Part shown: in pieces, positions 7,506 through 14,650 of the stretch
Layout: each line of letters starts with the position of its first letter
How positions within the stretch are numbered: position 1 is the first letter of the stretch
Origin: JAFHCF01 sp048497495
GTDB taxonomy: Bacteria > Pseudomonadota > Alphaproteobacteria > Rhizobiales > Ancalomicrobiaceae
Direction: 5' to 3'
NCBI GenBank assembly: GCA_048497495.1
Contig: JAFHCF010000003.1
Span: 1-16,827 of the forward strand
Length of the DNA: 16,827 nt
Notes under the pieces: model-generated
Databases searched by the model: none
Seen by the model: only the letters and a program-made list of their open reading frames with translations
Told to the model about the DNA's origin: nothing
Made by a program: the position numbers and the translations under genes

Positions 7506-8321
7506 ATGTTCGCCGCGCAAGATTTCAAAAAGCTCTCACGTCGATTCCATCGCATTCGCCGGCATGCGGCGGCGGTGCTGATGATCTGTCTCTTCTGTTC
7601 GGTCGGGGGCCGACCGCTCCACGCCGGCGGCGAACTTGACGATTCGAGCGATGTTGGGGCTGCATTCGCAGAAATGTATCGGACTCCCGAAGACTTCTTT
7701 CAAACGCACGATCATATGATTGAGTTCTTTCGGTCACATGAACGCATTAGAGACGTTTCCCTGAAATATGCTGGAGATGCCGTCTTGAAGTTCTCCAAAA
7801 AGACGAAAGCCACCGAAGACGACGGCGAAATGTTCATTGGAGCTTTGGAGCTGGTATCCTACATCATCGATCCGCGTGCCGAGGATATTCTCCTGAGCGA
7901 TGTTGCCTTCGACACCGGCTGGATCGTCATGCATGGCGTGGCACGCCAAGACCCGGCGACGGTGGTGCCGAAGCTGATCAGGCTTTTCGACCAGAACCCG
8001 AGGACCAAGTTCCTTCATAGTGCCCGAGCAAATGTCGGATTCGTCTACGGGACCATGTTCGAAAATGGTCGTCTGTCGGCCGAAAGCCCGCACTACGTCA
8101 AAATCAGGAGCCAACTCCTGACTCTCGGGGCGAACAAGGAAGTCCACCAGCGTTATGTGGCAGCCTATGCGCTGGATAGCCTGCCACAGGATGCGGAAGT
8201 GACGAAGGCACTGGAGCGGTTGGCGAAGGACCCCTCGGACTACGTCCGGAACAACGCCGCCAAAGCGGTCGCGGATCGAGCCGAGCGGTTCAAGTCCGGC
8301 GGCACACCGCCGGTGCGATAG
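7506..8321 (+). CDS. Secreted HEAT-like protein, paralogue 1
   Basis: A 271-residue protein of unknown function. Basic n-region, hydrophobic stretch (about 21-31) and an LHA-GG site suggest a Sec signal peptide cleaved after residue 40. The next 70 residues are variable and charged. The conserved core starts at ELVSYIIDPRAED (115-127), then TGWIVMHGVARQDPATVVPKL and YGTMFENGRLSA. The last 60 residues (about 215-262) have the helix pattern of HEAT repeats: YVAAYALDSLPQD, then VTKALERLAKDPSDYVRNNAAKAVADRAE. It ends in TPPVR. ATG 7506 is chosen because all three copies share GAGGGTCC-ATG and the signal peptide starts there. It is intact and the most diverged from the others in its N-terminal third. 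A periplasmic binding or inhibitory role is inference. Confidence 0.82.
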   Translation: MFAAQDFKKLSRRFHRIRRHAAAVLMICLFCSVGGRPLHAGGELDDSSDVGAAFAEMYRTPEDFFQTHDHMIEFFRSHERIRDVSLKYAGDAVLKFSKKTKATEDDGEMFIGALELVSYIIDPRAEDILLSDVAFDTGWIVMHGVARQDPATVVPKLIRLFDQNPRTKFLHSARANVGFVYGTMFENGRLSAESPHYVKIRSQLLTLGANKEVHQRYVAAYALDSLPQDAEVTKALERLAKDPSDYVRNNAAKAVADRAERFKSGGTPPVR

Positions 8322-8383
8322 GGCTCGGACGGTGCGGATCGGCTCCGCCGCCCGACCCACGGGCCAGGGCCCGGCCATCGCCC

Positions 8384-8494
8384 TCACCCCGGCTTGTGGT
8401 GGGCGTGCCAGTGTCAGGCGATGTCGATGCGGCGGGCGACCCAGACGTGGTCGTGGGCGGCGATGTGGTCGAGGAAGCGGCGCAGGCCGGCGAT
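8384..8494 (-). pseudogene. Copy of the puuE 3' end (fragment 2)
   Basis: A direct repeat of 11650-11761, the end of intact puuE. In the first 97 or so bases only about four differences are seen by eye. The minus strand would end HAHHKPG-stop instead of HAHHKPA-stop. The non-coding bases between the HEAT-like stop and this fragment (8322-8383) also match those between paralogue 3 and puuE (11583-11649), including CCGCCGCCC and CCCGGCCATCG. Similarity ends near 8494 (GGCGAT), after which the sequence is unrelated. There is no start; it is a dead fragment. Confidence 0.88.
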
Positions 8495-8722
8495 CCGAGC
8501 GCTTCCTCAAGGCCCTCTCAGGAGATCCTCCCGTGGGCTCGCACAACCGGTGCCGGGCCGCGCCGACCAGGAACGTTCGGTCGGCGCATTCCGGGATTGG
8601 GATCAGAAGGCCGCATCGGACCCGCGTCGCCGCGATCACCGGCGCCTGCAATCATGACGAGATGCCACCTGGACCTGACTAGCGGACAGTTGTAGCGTGC
8701 CATTTCAACCATGGAGAGTGGC
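8495..8722. other. Unassigned gap before the M15-type gene
   Basis: About 228 bases between the break in puuE similarity and the M15-type start. No convincing coding frame, repeat or RNA structure was recognised. It has no counterpart in the other copies and probably contains the promoter of the M15-type gene. Confidence 0.5.
8713..8718 (+). promoter_or_regulatory. Ribosome binding site deciding the M15-type start
   Basis: GGAGAG lies 4 bases before the ATG at 8723 and overlaps an earlier in-frame ATG at 8711 that has no such site. This favours the start at 8723. Confidence 0.65.
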
Positions 8723-9901
8723 ATGCATTCGACCACGTGGTCCAGATTTCTCGTCGCCGAATTACTGTTCACGGCTTCCTTTTGCTGTCTCGGACCGTCG
8801 GATTCGACGGCTCAATCTCAGGCAAGAACGCCGAACGCGTACCACGCACGGCCTACCATCGTCTATTCACCGGAATCGTCTCTCGATTCCCCCGAATTCA
8901 ACAAGTATGTACCCGGAACAATCATAACAAATCAATATAAAAATATTGGATTTGTCGTAACCAGCAAAAGCATTATAGGTAAAGATACTTCTTACAATTA
9001 CCTCATTTCTTCAGCACCCATAGCTGGGAAGTCTCCAATGTCTGCCAACTTCATCTACGCCGCCACGGGGCGTAAGCGGGCAGTCGCCGACTTCGACATG
9101 GTTCTGATGATCGAACCTCAGATCGTGATGGAAAAATCTCCCCAAGCCTCCACCGGGAGCCTGTTGGTCGAAATGTATGGATATGAGCGCATCAAGAACG
9201 CCAACGACAGCTCCTACACTTGGAAGTTACGCGCTGACCCAGTCCGCAAAGTCACAGTTGGAACCACCGGGCTCACAACCATCTCTCATCACGATGCCTC
9301 CCATCCCGTCACGAATTTCAAGATAACAGACAACTCCACGAACTACCGCTACTTCATGAAATCCATTACTTATACACTATGGGACGATACTTGCGGAGAT
9401 GAACGCGACCAGTTGCGGCAATCCTACGAAGATTTCTCGGTCGCTCTCATGCCGACTTGCGCGCACTTCACACAGACCGCACACAACGAAATCTACTCGT
9501 ATGCCGAATTGACGGTACAGAACTCTTACAAGTGGGGGTTGATTCGCCTGCCGCTCACCCGGAAAGATGCCAATCCGACTGAGGATTCATCGTGGGGTCT
9601 GGTGTCGTGGGTTGGAAGGCTGAAGAAAATGGAAGGAATCGGCTACGTGCGGAGGGCCATAAACAGTGGATACCGCGATCCGCAACACAATGCGGCCGCC
9701 GGAGGTCGATCAGGTAGTCGCCATCAGTTTGGCGATGCCATCGACCTGAAGAATGTCACCAGAACCAAGGCGGAATACGACAGAATGTATGCTACCGCAA
9801 AAAAGGCAGGCGCTAATTATGTAGAGCCGACAAATCTACCCTGCGGCTTGGCCTGTACTCACGCAGATTGGCGTGCTCATCTGGCCGCCTATCAAGACTA
9901 G
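8723..9901 (+). CDS. Secreted M15-type zinc peptidase-like protein
   Basis: A 392-residue protein whose last 90 residues look like an M15-family (D-Ala-D-Ala carboxypeptidase/endolysin-type) catalytic domain: INSGYRDPQHN (313-323), then SRHQFGDAIDL (332-342), then THADW (379-383). The expected zinc ligands are His334, Asp341 and His380. M15 enzymes cut peptidoglycan peptides; the substrate here is inferred. A signal peptide (1-30, ending STA-Q) points to export. Residues 31-300 match no domain I recognise; they look beta-rich with several Cys (224, 246) and may be a targeting domain. The start is set by GGAGAG. Bases 8880-9010 are far AT-richer than the flanks, suggesting acquisition by transfer. 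It is followed after 46 bases by HEAT-like paralogue 2, probably co-transcribed. Confidence 0.83.
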   Translation: MHSTTWSRFLVAELLFTASFCCLGPSDSTAQSQARTPNAYHARPTIVYSPESSLDSPEFNKYVPGTIITNQYKNIGFVVTSKSIIGKDTSYNYLISSAPIAGKSPMSANFIYAATGRKRAVADFDMVLMIEPQIVMEKSPQASTGSLLVEMYGYERIKNANDSSYTWKLRADPVRKVTVGTTGLTTISHHDASHPVTNFKITDNSTNYRYFMKSITYTLWDDTCGDERDQLRQSYEDFSVALMPTCAHFTQTAHNEIYSYAELTVQNSYKWGLIRLPLTRKDANPTEDSSWGLVSWVGRLKKMEGIGYVRRAINSGYRDPQHNAAAGGRSGSRHQFGDAIDLKNVTRTKAEYDRMYATAKKAGANYVEPTNLPCGLACTHADWRAHLAAYQD

Positions 9902-9947
9902 CTCAACTCACCACAGGAAATCAGTCATTCAACATGTCGAGGGTCCG

Positions 9948-10739
9948 ATGTTCTTCGCTCGAAGCGTCATTATGTTTGCAGTTCGCGTCCATCGCCTGCG
10001 CCAGCGGACTGCGGCGGCGCTGCTGATTGGTCTCTTCTGCCTGTTCGCGGGTCAGCCGCTCCACGCAGCCGATCTGTTCGACGATCTCGATACCCTCAAG
10101 GCCGCCGTCGCCGTCTCGCATCAGGGACCCGAGGCGTTCTTCCGGACGAACGAGCGCATGAGGGACGCGGCGCTGATCCACGCAAGGGATGTCGTCAGAT
10201 ATATCGCCAATAAGAAAAAGGGGACAGAAGACGACTCCGAATTGTTCATCCAGTCCCTGGAACTCGTATCCTACATCATCGACCCGCGCGCCGAGGATGT
10301 TCTCCTGAGCGATGTTGCCTTCGGCACCGGTTGGATCGTACTGCATGGGGTTGCGCGGCAAGATCCGGCGACCGTGGTGCCGAAGCTGATGGTGCTTTTC
10401 GACCGGAACCGGAAGACCAAAGTCCACCCTGACGTGAGGGAAGACGTCGGATATGTCTACGGGACCATGTTCGAGAACGGTCGTCTGTCGGCCGGAAGCC
10501 CGTACTATGTCAAAATCAGGAGCCAACTCCTGACTCTCGGGGCGAGCCGTAAAGACGACCAGCGTTATGTGGCAGCCTATGCCTTGCGCAGGATGCCACA
10601 GGATACCGAAGTGACGAGGGCGCTGGAGCGGCTGGCAAAGGACACTTCCTCGGACGACAGCATCAGGCACAACGCCGCCAAAGCCCTCGTGGATCGATCC
10701 GAGCTGTTCAAGTCCGGCCGCACACCGCCGGTGCGATAG
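9948..10739 (+). CDS. Secreted HEAT-like protein, paralogue 2
   Basis: A 263-residue protein paralogous to the one at 7506. Signal peptide: TAAALLIGLFCLFAGQPLHA with cleavage likely after residue 40. The core is nearly the same (ELVSYIIDPRAED at 105-117, GWIVLHGVARQDPATVVPKL, YGTMFENGRLSAGSP, KIRSQLLTLGA) and the C-terminal HEAT-like helices run to TPPVR. The 40-90 region differs most. The gene begins 46 bases after the M15-type gene and shares the GAGGGTCC-ATG leader, so it is the natural partner of that enzyme. Its 3' flank runs straight into the leader of the third copy with no puuE fragment between. Function unknown; periplasmic location is predicted. Confidence 0.82.
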   Translation: MFFARSVIMFAVRVHRLRQRTAAALLIGLFCLFAGQPLHAADLFDDLDTLKAAVAVSHQGPEAFFRTNERMRDAALIHARDVVRYIANKKKGTEDDSELFIQSLELVSYIIDPRAEDVLLSDVAFGTGWIVLHGVARQDPATVVPKLMVLFDRNRKTKVHPDVREDVGYVYGTMFENGRLSAGSPYYVKIRSQLLTLGASRKDDQRYVAAYALRRMPQDTEVTRALERLAKDTSSDDSIRHNAAKALVDRSELFKSGRTPPVR

Positions 10740-10786
10740 GGTTCGGCCGGGGGGGGATCGGCTCTGCCGCGGGTATCGAGGGTCCA

Positions 10787-11582
10787 ATGTTCGCCGCACG
10801 AGATTTCAAGACGCTCTCGCATCAAGTCCGTCGCCTTCGCCGACAAGCGGCGGCGGTGGTGATGGTCTGTCTCGTCTGCTTGTTCGGCGGGCGACCCGCT
10901 TACGCCGGCAATTGCGACAATTCGACCGTCACGCCCGGGAGAAACATGTCGGGCCAGGCGAAGTCGGAGTTCTATCGCACGCACCAGCTTGAGCGGGACG
11001 CTGTGCTGACCGATGCCGAGAAAGTCATCGCCTACATCAACGACAAAAAGAAAAAAAGACAAAAGGCAAGCCCGATCCGTTCAGCGTAACGGTGGATAGC
11101 GAATTGTTGGATGAGGTATCCAATATCATCGATCCGCGCGCAGAGGTATTCTTCTGAACAATCCCGAGTTCACCACTGGGTGGATCGCAATTTGCGGGGT
11201 GGCGCGGCAAGATCCGGTGACCGTGGTGCCGAAACTGACGGCGCTGTTCGACCACGGGTTCAAATCCGTGAACAATCATGGCGTCAAGCAAAGCGTCGGA
11301 TTTGCTTACATGACGATGTTCGAAAATGGACGGCTGTCCGCCGAGAACCCCCACTATCAGAAAATCAGAAGCCAAATCCTGATGTTTGGGGAAAGCAGGA
11401 ACGCCGGCGACCGATATGACGCCGCCTCTGCCCTACGCCGAATGCCGCGGGATCCCGAGGTGACGGCGGCCTTGGAGCGGCTGGCGAAGGATCCTGCCGC
11501 CCATGTGCGGAAAAGCGCCGTCGCCGCCATCGCAGCGCGAGCCGAGCGGTTCGAGTCCGGCGCCACACCGCCGGCGCAATAG
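10787..11582 (+). pseudogene. HEAT-like paralogue 3, broken by two frameshifts
   Basis: This third copy keeps the leader, the signal peptide (ending GGRPAYA-GN) and the C-terminal half (GVARQDPVTVVPKL, MTMFENGRLSAENP, HEAT-like helices, TPPAQ at the end), but not in one frame. The first frame runs 10787-11089. Homology moves to the -1 frame in an A-rich tract at about 11045-11064, continuing as SELLDEVSNIIDPRAE until a TGA at 11155. A missing base near 11146, against GAGGATGTTC in paralogue 2, moves it to the third frame, which stays open to 11582. Each half might be translated alone, but a whole product needs two corrections. Sequencing error in the A tract is possible; the second site is not a homopolymer. 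Confidence 0.8.
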
Positions 11583-11649
11583 GCCCCGACCGGCGCGGAT
11601 CTGTTCCGCCGCCCAACCGTGGTCACGGGCGCGGTCCCGGCCATCGGCC

Positions 11650-12564
11650 TCACGCCGGCTTGTGGTGGGCGTGCCAGTGCCAGGCGATGTCGATGCGGCG
11701 GGCGACCCAGACGTGGCTGTGGGCGGCGATGTGGTCGAGGAAGCGCATCAGCCCGGCGATGCGGCCGGGGCGGCCGGCGAGGCGGCAGTGGAGACCGACC
11801 GACATCATCTTCGGCGCCGTCGCGCCCTCGGCATAGAGCACGTCGAAGGTGTCCCTCATGTAGGTGAAGAACTGCTCGCTCTCGGTGAAGCCGGGGGCGT
11901 TGGCAAAACGCATGTCGTTGGTCTCGAGCGTGTAGGGGATGACGAGGTGGGGCTCCTTGGAGCCGTGCTCCCAGTAGGGCAGATCGTCGGCGTAACTGTC
12001 GCTGTCGTAGAGGAAACCGCCCTCCGCCTTGACCAGATCGCGGCTGGCGACCGAGGTCCGGCCGGTATACCAGCCGAGCGGCCGAGAGCCGGTGACCTCG
12101 GTGTGGACGCGGATCGCCTCCTCGAGGTGGGCCTGTTCGGCCTCGCGCGAGAAGTCCTTGTAGTCGATCCACTTCAGCCCGTGGCTGGCGATCTCCCAGC
12201 CGGCCTCGTGCATGGCGGCGACGGCCTCCGGATTGCGGGCGAGCGCGGTGGCGACGCCGAAGACGGTGACCGGCATCTCGTGCTCGGTGAACAGGCGCCA
12301 CAGACGCCAGAAGCCGGCGCGGGAGCCGTATTCGTACATGCTCTCGATGTTCATGTGGCGCCGGCCCGGCCAGGGCTGGGCGCCGAGCACGTCGGAGAGA
12401 AAGGCCTCGGACCCGGCATCGCCGTGGAGGATGCAGTTCTCGCCGCCCTCCTCGTAGTTGATTACGAACTGCACCGCGACGCGGGCGTCCCCCGGCCAAT
12501 GCGGATGGGGGGGGCGACGGCCGTAGCCGATCAGGTCGCGGGGATAGGGGGCAGTGTCACCCAT
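11650..12564 (-). CDS. puuE: Allantoinase, PuuE type (polysaccharide deacetylase fold)
   Basis: A 304-residue member of the NodB-like deacetylase superfamily closest to PuuE, the metal-independent allantoinase that opens (S)-allantoin to allantoate in purine/ureide breakdown. Diagnostic N-terminus: YPRDLIGYGRRPPHPHWPG then VAVQFVINYEEGGENCILHGD; further blocks are GWEIASHGLKWIDY, RPLGWYTGRTS, and the tail HVWVARRIDIAWHW near the C-terminus. The ATG at 12564 has GGAG (complement of 12571-12574) at good spacing; the frame extends 19 codons further upstream without a ribosome site. No other ureide genes are visible here, so substrate assignment rests on family resemblance; another amidohydrolase substrate is possible. 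Its last ~110-165 bases are duplicated at 8384 and 7171. Confidence 0.88.
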   Translation of the reverse strand: MGDTAPYPRDLIGYGRRPPHPHWPGDARVAVQFVINYEEGGENCILHGDAGSEAFLSDVLGAQPWPGRRHMNIESMYEYGSRAGFWRLWRLFTEHEMPVTVFGVATALARNPEAVAAMHEAGWEIASHGLKWIDYKDFSREAEQAHLEEAIRVHTEVTGSRPLGWYTGRTSVASRDLVKAEGGFLYDSDSYADDLPYWEHGSKEPHLVIPYTLETNDMRFANAPGFTESEQFFTYMRDTFDVLYAEGATAPKMMSVGLHCRLAGRPGRIAGLMRFLDHIAAHSHVWVARRIDIAWHWHAHHKPA

Positions 12565-12871
12565 GTCGGTCTCCGAAATCACAGCGCCGCGAGAGTGCGC
12601 CGGGTCGGCGTCGGATTTCAAGTGCGGCCGGCCCCGCGTCGCGAAGCGCGCCGAACGGCCGCCGATCGCGGTTCGACCTGCGTCTCGAGACCCTGAGGTT
12701 CCGATTCAACGCGAAGCGGTTCACAGATCGATTCGGGGCGGCCACGCGCCGGCTGAGAAACCGATTCGGCGGGCGCGGAAGAGCGAGTCGTCGCAAGGTC
12801 TTGGCGGCGGCGACGGAAAAGACGATTCCGGCGCGCGGCGCGGATGATGCGGCGGAGGCGCGGCGTGTCCG
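12565..12871. other. Intergenic gap upstream of puuE
   Basis: A 307-base gap between the puuE start and the stop of the two-helix membrane protein gene. It should contain the puuE promoter. Open frames here are arginine-rich readings of GC-rich DNA without a ribosome site; no gene, hairpin or repeat could be supported. Confidence 0.5.
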
Positions 12872-13297
12872 TCAGGGGCGGCGGTGCGACGGCTGGGCGC
12901 GCGAGGGCACGCGGACCGGGACCATCGCCGGGGTCATCCGCGGCAGTTCCAGCACCTCGACCTTCATGCCGCCCTTGGGTTCGTCGTCGTCGTCGTCCTT
13001 GGACAGGAACATGATCGCGGTGCCCATGGCGACCGAGCACATGGTCACCGTGAAGCCGAAGAACAGCATCAGGACCGGGATCCAGGGCTCGCCGGAGGCC
13101 AGCATCAGCGAGCGCAGGTGGGCGGTGTCGGTGATCAACACGACGCTGACGAGGGCGACGGCGACCGCCGCGCCGATCAGCCAGTTGACGCCGAGGAGGC
13201 GCAGCAGCGGATCGTCGCGCAGGCGACGCGGACCGCCGGCCAGAGCCAGACGCGGATCGGAGGGATCGATGTCCCGCAGCTCGTCGTCCTTGGTCAT
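12872..13297 (-). CDS. Small two-helix membrane protein, unknown function
   Basis: A 141-residue protein. A polar N-terminus (MTKDDELRDIDPSDPRLALA) precedes two membrane helices, about 48-70 (LLGVNWLIGAAVAVALVSVV) and about 83-110 (PWIPVLMLFFGFTVTMCSVA). An acidic DDDDDE patch and a basic, proline-rich C-terminus ending SHRRP follow. It is likely an inner-membrane protein with both ends on the same side. The ATG at 13297 has GGGAGG about 9 bases upstream, and third positions are strongly G/C, so it looks real. No family is recognised and neighbours give no functional hint. Confidence 0.75.
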   Translation of the reverse strand: MTKDDELRDIDPSDPRLALAGGPRRLRDDPLLRLLGVNWLIGAAVAVALVSVVLITDTAHLRSLMLASGEPWIPVLMLFFGFTVTMCSVAMGTAIMFLSKDDDDDEPKGGMKVEVLELPRMTPAMVPVRVPSRAQPSHRRP

Positions 13298-13488
13298 CGC
13301 GCCCGCCTCCCGACTTCTCCACTTCCAACATAGCGCATCGCATGGCGCCGGAAAGTGCGCGGATCGTAGCATCGGTGTTGTCCCGGACCCGGACGGCGCG
13401 ACCGTTGGACGCGGTCTTGGCACACCACGTGCTTCGTGATCGCCGACCCGAAGCCGATGGGCGCGGGAGCGGCGAGAAGGAGCCGGAC

Positions 13489-13740
13489 ATGGCGGAGCGC
13501 GGTCGCGAAGACGACAGAGAAATGGCGGCATCGAGCCGAAAGGTGTGGGGCGACTGCCCGCCCGGGCACGATCCGAGCCCCCATGCCCGCGTCCTGGAGG
13601 CGCGGCTCGCCGACATGCGCGATCTCTTGGCGCGAATGCGGCCGACCAGCGACGCCGAGGCGCTGCAGGCCCTGCGTGCCGCCTTTCCGGGCACCAGCCT
13701 GTCCGATCGCGTGGCGGTGCTGAGCGGGCGCCCGGGCTGA
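13489..13740 (+). CDS. Small hypothetical protein (83 residues)
   Basis: Probable small cytoplasmic protein. AAGGAG about 7 bases before the ATG at 13489 supports this start over an earlier in-frame ATG at 13342. The C-terminal half is helical and amphipathic (ARVLEARLADMRDLLARM), followed by a second helix (DAEALQALRAAFPGTS) and an SDRVAVL ending. No family, signal peptide or membrane segment is seen. It is divergent from the two-helix protein gene and convergent with pssA, only 18 bases from its stop. Confidence 0.62.
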   Translation: MAERGREDDREMAASSRKVWGDCPPGHDPSPHARVLEARLADMRDLLARMRPTSDAEALQALRAAFPGTSLSDRVAVLSGRPG

Positions 13741-13758
13741 ACGGGCGAGGGACCGCGA

Positions 13759-14610
13759 TCAGCCTTCGGCGCCCTCGGTGGTCGCGGGGGTGGTCGCGGG
13801 CGCGGCGCGCGCCGCGTCGGCGGCCGCAAGCGCGCGGAAGCGGCGCCAGCCGAAGGGGATGAGCCCGAGATAGACCAGCGTCACCGCCGCCAGGATCTCG
13901 AAGGGGAAGCTCACCAGCGCGGCGATGCACAGGACGACGCCCACCGACAGCGGAATGATCTGCTCGCGCGGGACCCGGGTTCCCATCTTCTTGCCCGACC
14001 AGGTCGGGATCGTCGACACCATCATGAAGGCGACGAAGAGGATGTAGAAGGCGACGACGATCGCCGCCGGCCGGTCGAGCGCGAAGGGAATGATCTGGTC
14101 GAGATAGAGCGGCAGCAGGGCGGCGATGGCGCCGGCGGGTGCCGGCATGCCGACGAAGAAATTGGCCTGCCACGCCGGCTTGGGCGTCTCCAGCATGACG
14201 TTGAAGCGGGCGAGCCGCAGCACCGCGGCGATGACATAGGCGAGCACCGCCAGCCAGCCGAAGGACGGCGCCAGCTTCAGGAGCCAGATGTAGAGCAGCA
14301 GGCCCGGCACGACGCCGAAGTTGACGAAGTCGGCGAGACTGTCGAGCTCGGCGCCGAAACGCGAGGTGCCCTTGAGCCAGCGCGCCACGCGCCCGTCGAC
14401 GGCGTCGAGGAGGGCGGCGAGCGCCACCGCGCCGACCGCCCATTCGAACCGGCCCTCGAGCCCCATGCGAATGCCGGAGAGGCCGGCGCACAGCGCCAGA
14501 AGCGTCACCAGATTGGGCAGGACGATGCGGAACGGCACCGAGCGCAGGCGATGGAAGCGCCGGCCGGTCTTCACCGACTGATGTTCGACCGGCGGAAAAA
14601 GATCGTCCAT
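13759..14610 (-). CDS. pssA: CDP-diacylglycerol--serine O-phosphatidyltransferase
   Basis: Makes phosphatidylserine from CDP-diacylglycerol and serine in the inner membrane, the precursor used by the neighbouring psd product. The 283-residue protein has the complete CDP-alcohol phosphotransferase signature: Asp69, Asp72-Gly73, Ala76-Arg77, Gly86, Asp90 and Asp94 (in LLDAVDGRVAR and FGAELDSLADF). Six or more hydrophobic segments follow, with an Ala-rich C-terminal tail. The start at 14610 gives MDDLFPPVEH with GAGG just upstream; an in-frame ATG at 14646, 4 bases beyond the psd stop, would add 12 residues but lacks a purine-rich site. Psd lies upstream on the same strand, so the two genes form an operon covering both steps to phosphatidylethanolamine. 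Confidence 0.94.
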   Translation of the reverse strand: MDDLFPPVEHQSVKTGRRFHRLRSVPFRIVLPNLVTLLALCAGLSGIRMGLEGRFEWAVGAVALAALLDAVDGRVARWLKGTSRFGAELDSLADFVNFGVVPGLLLYIWLLKLAPSFGWLAVLAYVIAAVLRLARFNVMLETPKPAWQANFFVGMPAPAGAIAALLPLYLDQIIPFALDRPAAIVVAFYILFVAFMMVSTIPTWSGKKMGTRVPREQIIPLSVGVVLCIAALVSFPFEILAAVTLVYLGLIPFGWRRFRALAAADAARAAPATTPATTEGAEG

Positions 14611-14650
14611 GGTCCTCGGCCCTTCCTCGGCGTCGTCGCCCGCCATCCGG

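Noticed and set aside
7506..7640. Tat-type signal in HEAT-like paralogue 1 (SRRFHR)
   Set aside because: The residues after the Arg pair do not fit the Tat consensus and paralogue 2 lacks the pair, so a Sec signal is more likely.
8322..8494. CRISPR-like or other short-repeat array
   Set aside because: The repetition is one block of puuE 3' end and flank, not regular short repeats with spacers; no CRISPR array was seen anywhere in the window.
11045..11089. Programmed -1 frameshift in paralogue 3
   Set aside because: Slippage on the A7 tract could explain the first switch, but a TGA then follows at 11155 and a second unaided shift would be needed; a pseudogene explains both.
7171..11649. Insertion sequence or transposon carrying the accessory genes
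   Set aside because: No transposase or integrase, no terminal inverted repeats and no short target duplications were seen; the only edge repeats are puuE fragments.
12618..13829. Long minus-strand frame spanning the two-helix protein gene
   Set aside because: It overlaps two genes with ribosome sites and coherent codon use, and its translation is Arg/Pro-rich without domains.
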